Origin: a virus | Reading direction: 5' to 3' (one strand) | Virus record (IMG/VR): IMGVR_UViG_3300031576_000016 | Coordinates: 29,579 to 93,578 of that record | DNA: 64,000 nt | Shown: positions 57,555 through 64,000 of the stretch, piece after piece | How positions within the stretch are numbered: position 1 is the stretch's first letter | Layout of the letters: each line of letters opens with the position of its first letter | Translations under genes and position numbers: made by a program | The notes under the pieces: model-generated | Database searches by the model: none | What the model saw: the letters and a program-made list of their open reading frames with translations, nothing else | Told to the model about the DNA's origin: nothing

Positions 57555-57708
57555 TGACCTTGCTCCATAGATAGCGGAACCAGCGAACGAAGAACCACGG
57601 CTGCTTGGGCTGACGAAGAGTCGGGGCGACTGGCAATTTTTCCAGCGTGGCCAGTTCCGCAAGCATTATCGCGTCTTCTGCCGTCATGGGAATCTCAACG
57701 ACGGTCAT
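57502..57708 (-). CDS. Small protein, possibly the truncated part of a longer gene
   Basis: A 68-residue frame from ATG 57,708 (MTVVEIPMTAEDAIMLAELA), helical with a Trp/Phe-rich segment (WFFVRWFRYLW) and a basic C-terminus. Its frame continues upstream through DIHEYITERRGPAKK to an in-frame TAG at 57,754-57,756 and beyond it to an ATG at 57,822. SD for the 57,708 start is weak (GAAGAAG). Confidence 0.45.
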   Translation of the reverse strand: MTVVEIPMTAEDAIMLAELATLEKLPVAPTLRQPKQPWFFVRWFRYLWSKVNALCCRKHPESRSPRRR

Positions 57709-57822
57709 CTTCTTCGCTGGCCCACGACGTTCAGTTATGTACTCGTGAATGTCCTAATAAAGGATGTCTCGTTCATATGGGGAAATGTCGAACAGTTCAC
57801 AGTAGGTTCGGGCTGCTGCCAT
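57709..57822 (-). other. In-frame upstream reading frame interrupted by amber codon
   Basis: From ATG 57,822 (3 bases after the upstream stop) 22 codons encode MAAARTYCELFDISPYERD and onward, then TAG, then 15 codons that read into the downstream 68-residue frame. Both sides read like natural protein, suggesting one original gene split by a nonsense codon, or readthrough. Confidence 0.4.
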
Positions 57823-57824
57823 TG

Positions 57825-58418
57825 TTACACCGCAATGTCTTGTGTTGCGCGACTGGCCAGGTAGTCCTTCAATCTCTTGATGATGGAATCCCAATCACGC
57901 TTGAGGAGTTCGAGTTGAGCCGCCATTCGATAGATGGGGCCTTCCAGGTAGGGCCGGCCAGTTTCGTGAGCGCGGCTCACACACACTGAGACGGGAGTGT
58001 CGAACCACACCGGAGTGGCGTTGATGTCGAGACGAAGGTAGCGAAGCAGGGTTTGTTCGGTAGTCGATGTCTCATCTATAATAACGTCGAACCCACGGTT
58101 TAGCAAAGCCCGAGTTGCGACATCCATCGCGGCGAATACCGAGCCCTCGGCTTCCACTTGGAACTCGCGGCCGTAGAGAGCACGCCGGAAGTCGTCACCG
58201 CAGACAATGACACGCGGGCGGTCCTGATGGCGGAACTCGAAGAACTGTCCCTCGTAGACTTTCGGTACGCGGTCGCCACGAACCCAATCGTCGCACCAAA
58301 CAGATTTGCCGCTGCGCGGGAGCCCGATGGTGAACAACAACCTTCCTCTGCTCACCGTTTGCCGCAAGGGGATTTCTTGTCCGTTGGCGTACAGCTTGGC
58401 TCCATATCCGGTAGGCAT
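57825..58418 (-). CDS. P-loop kinase of polynucleotide-kinase type (AAA_33-like)
   Basis: A 197-residue protein with Walker A GLPRSGKS in LLFTIGLPRSGKSVWCDDW, a CGDDFRRALYG segment, and DVIIDETSTTEQTLLRYL, which fits the lid/base region of T4 Pnk-like 5'-kinases and related small-molecule kinases. Substrate (nucleic acid 5' end, nucleoside or metabolite) unknown. GAGG lies about 10 bases before ATG 58,418. Confidence 0.75.
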   Translation of the reverse strand: MPTGYGAKLYANGQEIPLRQTVSRGRLLFTIGLPRSGKSVWCDDWVRGDRVPKVYEGQFFEFRHQDRPRVIVCGDDFRRALYGREFQVEAEGSVFAAMDVATRALLNRGFDVIIDETSTTEQTLLRYLRLDINATPVWFDTPVSVCVSRAHETGRPYLEGPIYRMAAQLELLKRDWDSIIKRLKDYLASRATQDIAV

Positions 58419-58633
58419 GTGACTTCAACCTCGGCTTGAGTTTCAATCCAGACGCGGGCTCCACAACTGAGCGGCTTGTCCGGACTGTAGATGATACGGC
58501 TGGGGCCGTGAATAACAGCGTCGTGGGCGTAGGTCACACCTTTGCTGGTGCGAATGCTGATGACTGGTTCATTGCGGCTGTGCCGCTTGTTGGAACGGAT
58601 TCGGTGCTGGTTGACGTGAATGCGTTTGAGCAT
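58352..58633 (-). CDS. Conserved phage protein, unknown function
   Basis: A 93-residue protein starting MLKRIHVNQHRIRSN; GPSRIIYSPDKPLSCGARVWIET is a well-conserved segment of a small protein found in many phages and plasmids. It overlaps the downstream kinase gene by 67 bases and the upstream gene by 65 bases, both in other frames. Cysteines at CGAR and near the C-terminus could bind metal. No known function. Confidence 0.7.
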   Translation of the reverse strand: MLKRIHVNQHRIRSNKRHSRNEPVISIRTSKGVTYAHDAVIHGPSRIIYSPDKPLSCGARVWIETQAEVEVTCLPDMEPSCTPTDKKSPCGKR

Positions 58634-59297
58634 AGTTCTTGATGGCCTCCACTGCCGCTTTGGGCGACAGGTACTTTTCCACTCCGCTGCCACGAATCCC
58701 TGGGGCGAAGTTCAAGTCCACCGCATAGGCTGTGGCCTTGCCAAGAACGAAATCGACAGCGAACAAGGGGCGGTCCATGCCGAAGTGTGGCCCAATGTCT
58801 AACTCGACCTGGAACACTTCGCAGTCGCCTTCGCCACAGTTCGAGCGCCAGTCGTCTTTCGCCCGATACTCAATCCAGAAGCGGTGCATCCCGACCTGAA
58901 GCATTCGCCAGCTTACGCCTGTCCAACTCGGAGCGCCGAAGCGACCGACGTATGCTGAGCAGAAGAGGGTGTTACACTGGCGGTCCAACTCTTCCAGCCT
59001 GCTGATGCAGCCATCCCATTTGAACCGAGATGTCTGCGTCAGCCTCTTGCCATCGCCGCCATGAGCGTTCAAATCGTGGTACACAACCAGCCAGCGGACC
59101 CAATGCTGTTCGGCTTCCCACCATATTTCCATCACGTCCTTGACCAGGCCATGTGGCGGGGTCGAGAGACCCATTCCTTCGAGCAAAGCAAACTGCTCGA
59201 TACGATTGGGTCCCTCGGTTCCCATTCGCCTGAACTCCGGGCCGTTCAGGTCGAAGTGGTGGTCATAGTAGTCAGAGAAGTTGCTGACCAGTTTCAT
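58569..59297 (-). CDS. Conserved phage protein, unknown function
   Basis: A 242-residue protein starting MKLVSNFSDYYDHHFDLNG, overlapping the PhoH stop by ATGA. The N-terminal signature with DYYDH and the C-terminal VDFVLGKATAYAVDLNFAPG are familiar from conserved phage proteins sitting next to PhoH. Gly/Trp-rich middle (WWEAEQHWVRWLVVYHD). Function unknown; the C-terminal strand-loop is faintly like ATP-grasp proteins, but this is weak. Confidence 0.65.
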   Translation of the reverse strand: MKLVSNFSDYYDHHFDLNGPEFRRMGTEGPNRIEQFALLEGMGLSTPPHGLVKDVMEIWWEAEQHWVRWLVVYHDLNAHGGDGKRLTQTSRFKWDGCISRLEELDRQCNTLFCSAYVGRFGAPSWTGVSWRMLQVGMHRFWIEYRAKDDWRSNCGEGDCEVFQVELDIGPHFGMDRPLFAVDFVLGKATAYAVDLNFAPGIRGSGVEKYLSPKAAVEAIKNYAQTHSRQPAPNPFQQAAQPQ

Positions 59298-60001
59298 TTC
59301 TTTTGGAGCCGTGGTGTTGGCCCCTCCCATCGTTTGTCCATCTGCCTGACGATGTCTGGCCGCTGACAATCGTCGTGAGTCAATCTCACGTAGCTAACCG
59401 CTGGCAGGCGAATCGGATAGCAGTAGCGCCGAATCATTTCGACGAGCGGATTCAGACCATCGTCGTACAAGTCGGTCTGCGTGAAGTCGCCGCTGATAAT
59501 GAGTCGCGTGCCAACGTCGAGCCGGGTGCAAAGCATACGCAACTGCCCACGGTCGGCATTCTGCGCTTCGTCGCAGATGATGATGGCTCGCTTGATGGAT
59601 TGACCACGCATCAGTTCGAGAGACTGAAGCTCAACAATGTTTTCTCGCATGAGCTTCAGCAACTCGTTGGCGCTGAAGCATTCGTTGAGCACATCAAGTA
59701 GAGGACGCATCCACGGCTGGACTTTCGCGTCTTTGTCGCCAGGCAGGAAACCCATGCGACCGCCGCACTCAACCATTGGTCGCGTGAGAATCAGTCTCTC
59801 GATGCGGCCCTCTTTGAGCATCTGAGCAGCGAGAGCACATGGGATATATGTTTTGCCAGTGCCGGCCGGTCCCGTACAAATGGTGACCGTGGATGTTTCG
59901 ATGGCCTTGAAATACCGTGCCTGATTGTCGGTTCGCGGCTTCAGTTTGCTGCGAGCCAGTTCGAGCGCGGACTTGTCTTGTTCATCTTGCCAGTTCTCCA
60001 T
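59294..60001 (-). CDS. phoH: PhoH-like ATPase
   Basis: A 235-residue protein. Walker A GPAGTGKT in TVTICTGPAGTGKTYIPCA, RPMVECGGRMGFLPGD, and Walker B AIIICDEAQNAD followed by ISGDFTQTDL match PhoH, a P-loop ATPase common in phages and related to RNA metabolism. GGAG lies 8-9 bases before the ATG. Overlaps the upstream gene by 20 bases. Confidence 0.93.
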   Translation of the reverse strand: MENWQDEQDKSALELARSKLKPRTDNQARYFKAIETSTVTICTGPAGTGKTYIPCALAAQMLKEGRIERLILTRPMVECGGRMGFLPGDKDAKVQPWMRPLLDVLNECFSANELLKLMRENIVELQSLELMRGQSIKRAIIICDEAQNADRGQLRMLCTRLDVGTRLIISGDFTQTDLYDDGLNPLVEMIRRYCYPIRLPAVSYVRLTHDDCQRPDIVRQMDKRWEGPTPRLQKK

Positions 60002-61121
60002 CGAGTAGTCTCCGCATTGTGTGGCCTACGTTGTGATAGGTAAAGTCATGCGCCCTCTCCACACCGTTCACGCCCTTGCTGATACGAAGCTCTTTGTTTG
60101 AATAAGCCTCTCGCATCGCTCGGCGTAGACAAGGAACGTCGATAGACCACCACTGTTCGTTCCCTGTGAAAAGGTCACTGAACGTGTCAGTCGCGCCACA
60201 AACCGGCTCTTGTCGGGCAGGCACCAACCAGCCCTGGCAATCACTCAGATAGTCCAGGAAGCCTGTGCAGGCCGTCACGATTGGCGTGCGGCCCATAGCC
60301 ATTGCGTCGAACGCCGGGAGACACCAGGCTTCGCCGTAAGAGGGCATGACAAAACAGTCACAAGCGGAATGCAGACGGAGGATGCCGTGGTCGGTCAGGC
60401 GGTCGAGAACAAGGACTTCTTCCTTGTAGAATTCGGGTCTGCCGCCATGCAGCTTCAACCCTTCCTTCATCTCGGTCGCCAAGATTCGCACACGCGCTTC
60501 CACGTCGTCTTTCGAGACGCCGGACTGGTTCGTCTTGATGACGAGTTGCACCGGCTCGGATGGGTCAAACTCCAGATGGAATGCTTGGATGAGCGCCGAT
60601 AGGTTTTTACGACGCACCAATTCGCCGACGAAGTAGAAGAGGAAGTCGCCGGTTTCGCGATATGGCTTCAAAATATCCAGGGGCTCGTATGACTGCATGA
60701 ACCGCTCAATGTTTGTGGCGTGAGGAACCACGCTCACAGGGATAGTTACACCGCTCGTCCTCGCGGCATCCACCATTTGACGGTTGATGACCAGGGCCTT
60801 GTCCATGCAGTTCAGTCGGCTGGCCCAGGCGCTGTCCTTGAAGTTGCTCGTTTCGCTCGCATACAAGGCGACGTTGGATGCGAAGTGTCCATCAAAATCC
60901 ATCTGATGGGGGAGGACGTGCTGGACGACCACGTCACAGCCGCGAGCTTCGCGAGCTTCTAGTTCGAGGATGCGGGCCGGCGGCTCGTGCTGAGTGGCAT
61001 TGAGCTTCAGCGGGCGTGCTACCACTTCGACGCCTGCCGCATCGAGGGACAGCATGTAGTCGATGGCAGCCTGGCCCCAGCCTGTGCCGTCACGATAGAC
61101 GCCGATGTAGAGAAGTTTCAT
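59982..61121 (-). CDS. Family 4 glycosyltransferase (GT-B)
   Basis: A 379-residue protein with AAGGA upstream. N-terminal KLLYIGVYRDGTGWGQAAIDYM, VVPHATNIERF, FLFYFVGELVRRKNLSALIQAF, and MPSYGEAWCLPAFDAMAMGRTPIVT carry the family 4 donor-binding motifs (E-x7-E region as EAWCLPAFDAM). The acceptor is unknown. Confidence 0.85.
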   Translation of the reverse strand: MKLLYIGVYRDGTGWGQAAIDYMLSLDAAGVEVVARPLKLNATQHEPPARILELEAREARGCDVVVQHVLPHQMDFDGHFASNVALYASETSNFKDSAWASRLNCMDKALVINRQMVDAARTSGVTIPVSVVPHATNIERFMQSYEPLDILKPYRETGDFLFYFVGELVRRKNLSALIQAFHLEFDPSEPVQLVIKTNQSGVSKDDVEARVRILATEMKEGLKLHGGRPEFYKEEVLVLDRLTDHGILRLHSACDCFVMPSYGEAWCLPAFDAMAMGRTPIVTACTGFLDYLSDCQGWLVPARQEPVCGATDTFSDLFTGNEQWWSIDVPCLRRAMREAYSNKELRISKGVNGVERAHDFTYHNVGHTMRRLLDGELAR

Positions 61122-61130
61122 AGGTGTTCC

Positions 61131-61790
61131 TTACAGTCCAAGCAGTGTTTTGAACGTGCCCGGAATCGCCGGCTGCACTCGACCAATGAGCACGTCGTCA
61201 ATGTAGTCAGGTTTGATACTGTAGAGCAACTGATTTTGCATGTGCCACTCGAAGTTGTGGCTCGCTACTGTCATTGACCAGCGTAGACTGGTAGTGCAAT
61301 AACTGTAGCCGGCTCGCGTTTGGGTGTGGCGTTGAAAGTCGGCACTTGTCATCCCAAAAATATGGATGACCTCTCTCATAATGGTCCAGTAAATCAGCGC
61401 GTCCCAATGTTGCGGCGGGCGGATGCTTTGCGCCGTGGCATCCCATGTTTGCCCACAACCTTCGTGCGCAACAATAGGGGTACACATTTTGTCAAGCTTG
61501 CAAATCGTGTTTTTCAACTGGTCTAGTGTGCAGCCTATCTTGTTGTACGGCTTTTTCCTGTCAGACTTCTTGTCATTTTCTTCTCGCCAGTCAGCCTCGC
61601 CTAGTGCCAAGGCCGTCTTGTGTTCATTGCGCGGCAACGCGGCAGTTCTCACAAAGATGTCGTAGTTTTTGTCTGTTGAAATTTCTGAGATGCTAGGCAG
61701 CCAACAGCATGTTGTAAATGTTCGACACCAGTTGCCACGTAACGCACGCATGTGACGATACTTATCGTCGTACAGGAGTTCCTGAATCAT
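61131..61790 (-). CDS. Protein of unknown function
   Basis: A 219-residue protein with an N-terminal charged region (LLYDDKYRHMRALRG), a CRTFTTCCWLP segment, and a middle with GCGQTWDATAQSIRPPQ. No recognisable catalytic motif. It shares an ATGA overlap with the upstream glycosyltransferase and lies 9 bases before the next one, so it is probably part of the same functional unit. Confidence 0.6.
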   Translation of the reverse strand: MIQELLYDDKYRHMRALRGNWCRTFTTCCWLPSISEISTDKNYDIFVRTAALPRNEHKTALALGEADWREENDKKSDRKKPYNKIGCTLDQLKNTICKLDKMCTPIVAHEGCGQTWDATAQSIRPPQHWDALIYWTIMREVIHIFGMTSADFQRHTQTRAGYSYCTTSLRWSMTVASHNFEWHMQNQLLYSIKPDYIDDVLIGRVQPAIPGTFKTLLGL

Positions 61791-63445
61791 TTCATGGCCT
61801 TACCGCGTATTGTCTCCCAGACATTGCGTTGTTCACACAACTGCAACATAATCTGGTAGGCAGTCTCTCGGCCAAACGGCTGAAACTTTGTCTCAGCCCC
61901 AAGCGTACTCGCTTCGTTGAAGTATTCACCACCCATTCCGTTCCCCAGGCTCGCCTCCCAATTGAGGTCGCGAATCATTCGCATCGCCATGTAGGAGTTG
62001 ACCATGTCTGGTCGGCCGGCCACGTAGACCATGCCCCAACGAATGAACTCTTCGTTGGACATTGTGGCAGCGGGAAACGGCGCGGGCTGGTGCAAGTTAG
62101 CAGGAAGAGACCACACATCCCCTCTCTGCTCAGTGTTCACTGAGTCAAAGTGTTGCTCCCATATCTTGCAGGTTCGTTCCCAGGTGTAGTGCTGCTCCAC
62201 CGCGCGACGGGCCTTCCAGCCTAGCTGTGCTCGCATCGGCGCGGGCATGGAGAGTAGTTCGATGAGCTTGCGGACGAAGTCCGCGTTGTCCGGCAGAGCC
62301 CGCTTGCATCCAGTCTCGGCTTCGCGATAGTAGCGTTGCACTGCGACCGGGACGCCGTGAAGCTTGCGGACCACGTCCGACATGGCCGAGTAGTCCGTGG
62401 CAATGACCGGCAGGCCGCAGGCCGCAGCCTCCACCATCGGCATTCCAAAGCCTTCGCTATTCGCGTACTGCACGTAGACATCGAAGATGTTGTAGACTTC
62501 GGCCAGGATGTGCCGGCTGATGCCAAGGTGCGTGTGCGGGAACAAGGCCGATGGTTCACCACAGTGGCGGCAGAACGCTTTCGCGTCTTGGAAGAACGCC
62601 GGGAACACTGCTCCGCAGTTCATGCACATATACGTGAACAACACCTTGTTGCTGATGCCGAACTCTTTGAGCAAGCGCGGGATGTCCCAACCAACATCCG
62701 GCCAGGACGTGTGCAGGTACAGGTACGCCTTCTGAGCGATGTCCGCCGGAGCTTCTTGAAGGAACTGCGCGAACGCTTCCATCAGGTCCGGGTACAGCTT
62801 TCGCTTTTGATTCCGCATGACCGTACCGATGACCAGGGCGTCGGCGTCGAGCCCCTTGGAGATTCGGTATTGTGACTTGTCAGGACGCATCATGTAAGAC
62901 TGCAAGTCTGCTCCGGGCGGCGTTGAGCCCAGCACGTTGACGAGTCCACCGCTCTGCTTACGAAGTAAGTCCACAGCCCAATCAGAGTACGTGAAGACCG
63001 CGTTGGCGCTGGTGTAGGTCGCCAGCCATTGCTCATCCTGGGGTTCCGCATCGACCGTGGGCATGATGGCCCAATGGAAGTAGGGACGGAACGGTGAGCG
63101 CTCCGCGAACTCCATCATCCACCAGTCGCGGATGTCGAAAACGATGTCGGGCTTGAAGTCTATGCAGGTCTCCTCGAACTTCCATTCGCCAAACTTGTTG
63201 GTCGATGTGGCGAAGTAGCGGTCGCGGTCACCGGGCTTGTGGCGGTTGTAGAAGACCGGGTAGAACTTCCACGGCACGTCCATCCAACGTAGGTCGTTGG
63301 GGTCGTTGGTATCGCCAAACGCAGCAAGCTCAGCTACTTCATACTTGCCCGTTCCGTGTAGGTACTTGAGCAACTCCAGACCATAGGTGGAGAACCCGGT
63401 CGAGAGGTAGCTGGCTTCGCCACACATTAGGATTCGCTTGCGCAT
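61787..63445 (-). CDS. Family 4 glycosyltransferase with zinc-ribbon insert
   Basis: A 552-residue protein, longer than usual. N-terminal RILMCGEASYLSTGFSTYGLELLKYL is the acceptor domain; TPPGADLQSYM and VIGTVMRNQKRKL start the donor domain. EGFGMPMVEAAACGLPVIATDYSAMSDVV is the donor motif. Between them a zinc ribbon is inserted: C274, C277, C292 and C295 (CMNC and CRHC). A C-terminal extension (from about residue 455) adds further helices. AAGG lies 8 bases before the ATG. Confidence 0.85.
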   Translation of the reverse strand: MRKRILMCGEASYLSTGFSTYGLELLKYLHGTGKYEVAELAAFGDTNDPNDLRWMDVPWKFYPVFYNRHKPGDRDRYFATSTNKFGEWKFEETCIDFKPDIVFDIRDWWMMEFAERSPFRPYFHWAIMPTVDAEPQDEQWLATYTSANAVFTYSDWAVDLLRKQSGGLVNVLGSTPPGADLQSYMMRPDKSQYRISKGLDADALVIGTVMRNQKRKLYPDLMEAFAQFLQEAPADIAQKAYLYLHTSWPDVGWDIPRLLKEFGISNKVLFTYMCMNCGAVFPAFFQDAKAFCRHCGEPSALFPHTHLGISRHILAEVYNIFDVYVQYANSEGFGMPMVEAAACGLPVIATDYSAMSDVVRKLHGVPVAVQRYYREAETGCKRALPDNADFVRKLIELLSMPAPMRAQLGWKARRAVEQHYTWERTCKIWEQHFDSVNTEQRGDVWSLPANLHQPAPFPAATMSNEEFIRWGMVYVAGRPDMVNSYMAMRMIRDLNWEASLGNGMGGEYFNEASTLGAETKFQPFGRETAYQIMLQLCEQRNVWETIRGKAMK

Positions 63446-63684
63446 TGTCTTGCCTTCTGTGCCTGTTCTAGTATTCGCGGTAGCCGATTTCTCAACTCAG
63501 CAAACAAACTTGTGATGCCAGCTTTGTGAGACTTAGCAAGCTCCCCACCTAAGTGTTCGGAGAACACGTCGATGAACACCTTGTCCCCATACGAGGTCAG
63601 ATATTCCAGAGCAGCAAGCTCGGCCTCATCCAGTTCAAACGCGGCCCGGATTACGAGTTGCGGTTTGGCAATGAGCTTAGCCAT
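63427..63684 (-). CDS. Small helical protein, unknown
   Basis: An 85-residue, mostly helical protein (FELDEAELAALEYLTSYGD, HKAGITSLFAELRN). It overlaps the glycosyltransferase start by 19 bases and the AP2 frame by 8. Probably an accessory gene; no family recognised. Confidence 0.5.
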   Translation of the reverse strand: MAKLIAKPQLVIRAAFELDEAELAALEYLTSYGDKVFIDVFSEHLGGELAKSHKAGITSLFAELRNRLPRILEQAQKARQCASES

Positions 63685-63998
63685 TGACTGCCTCCGGTGT
63701 CCTCATCCGATTTCTTGGACCACGTATGTTTCTAGCATCGAGGTAGTCGTCGTATGCTTTTGCCGCCTCTTCTTCTGTCACGAACCTGCCTATGTAATGC
63801 AATTTGCCGTCTATGCGGACGCTTGCTTCGTATGCCTTGCCCCTTTTTTTGCGATACTCCGCACGAGGTAACACCGCCATTCTTGGTGTTGCCACGCGCC
63901 CTGTTGTTGCAATCGCGGTGACTAAAGGCGAGGTTATTGAGGTCCCAAAAAAGCTCAGATGCGTTCGGCGCATTCTCCCAATTTACAATGTGGTCATT
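63677..63998 (-). pseudogene. HNH-AP2 endonuclease, apparently frameshifted (5' partial)
   Basis: At the right edge the minus strand encodes, in one frame, NDHIVNWENAPNASELFWDL and the HRDCNNRARGN tail of an HNH domain; the frame then drifts into non-protein-like sequence. One frame away, from about 63,880, the AP2-like DNA-binding domain follows (KAYEASVRIDGKLHYIG, VTEEEAAKAYDDYLDAR), which in intact HNH-AP2 enzymes is fused to HNH. A single-base shift near nt 63,875-63,885 would restore one protein. It could be a true mutation, a programmed event or an assembly error. Confidence 0.6.
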
Positions 63999-64000
63999 GC

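Noticed and set aside
1-64000. Stop-codon reassignment (TAG or TGA read as sense)
   Set aside because: TAA, TAG and TGA all end well-supported genes here, including structural ones, with starts overlapping the stops; the two interrupted frames are better seen as local events.
1-64000. CRISPR arrays, tRNAs, IS elements and integrase/att sites
   Set aside because: No direct-repeat/spacer array, cloverleaf, terminal inverted repeats with transposase, or recombinase gene was seen.

Overview
This window is part of a large tailed bacteriophage genome. A long non-contractile tail is likely, because no sheath protein was recognised and the tape-measure gene encodes 6,291 residues. The sequence is densely coding: no gap exceeds 200 bases, stop/start overlaps of the ATGA, GTGA and TAATG type are common, and no ribosomal, tRNA or CRISPR sequence was seen. 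The host cannot be named. Genes for a CMP-Kdo-type cytidylyltransferase and a heptose-phosphate-type kinase point towards a Gram-negative host or a phage that acts on LPS-like glycans (inference).

Positions 1-10,240 (+ strand) hold head and early tail genes: a prohead protease fused to a scaffold (its 5' end lies outside the window), a decoration-like protein, the major capsid protein with a strong terminator, four neck or connector candidates, a neck/tail structural protein, the tail tube, an HNH endonuclease on the opposite strand, and a chaperone-like group before the tape measure. Positions 10,333-29,208 are one giant tape-measure gene. Besides helical spacer, glycine-zipper segments and recurring VPG...TPGE modules, it appears to carry a cassette of enzyme-like domains near residues 700-1,360: GNAT-like, protein-kinase-like and HExxH zincin-like. 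Positions 29,212-36,858 (+) encode a distal-tail protein, a 1,845-residue hub/tip protein with long serine tracts, and a small virion protein ending in a similar tract.

Positions 36,859-43,504 (+) are a glycan module: a CMP-sugar synthetase, a DUF115/GT42-like transferase, a cupin, several glycosyltransferases and a methyltransferase. A bidirectional terminator at 43,754 separates it from a convergent minus-strand operon that runs from the right edge down to 43,787. That operon contains glycosyltransferases of several folds, three SDR sugar enzymes, a GHMP kinase, a nucleotidyltransferase, a dual-specificity-type phosphatase, a P-loop kinase and PhoH. At its 3' end lies a small recombination module with a Rad52/RecT-like annealing protein. 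The right edge holds an HNH-AP2 endonuclease that appears frameshifted.

How the parts may work together: the left half builds the capsid and an exceptionally long tail. The right half makes and transfers activated sugars, either to modify host surface glycans during infection or to decorate the phage's own serine-rich tail proteins. An 80-residue gene inside the glycan operon is a diverged piece of the tail tube protein and physically links the two halves. All functional names rest on motifs and gene order read by eye; no database search was run.
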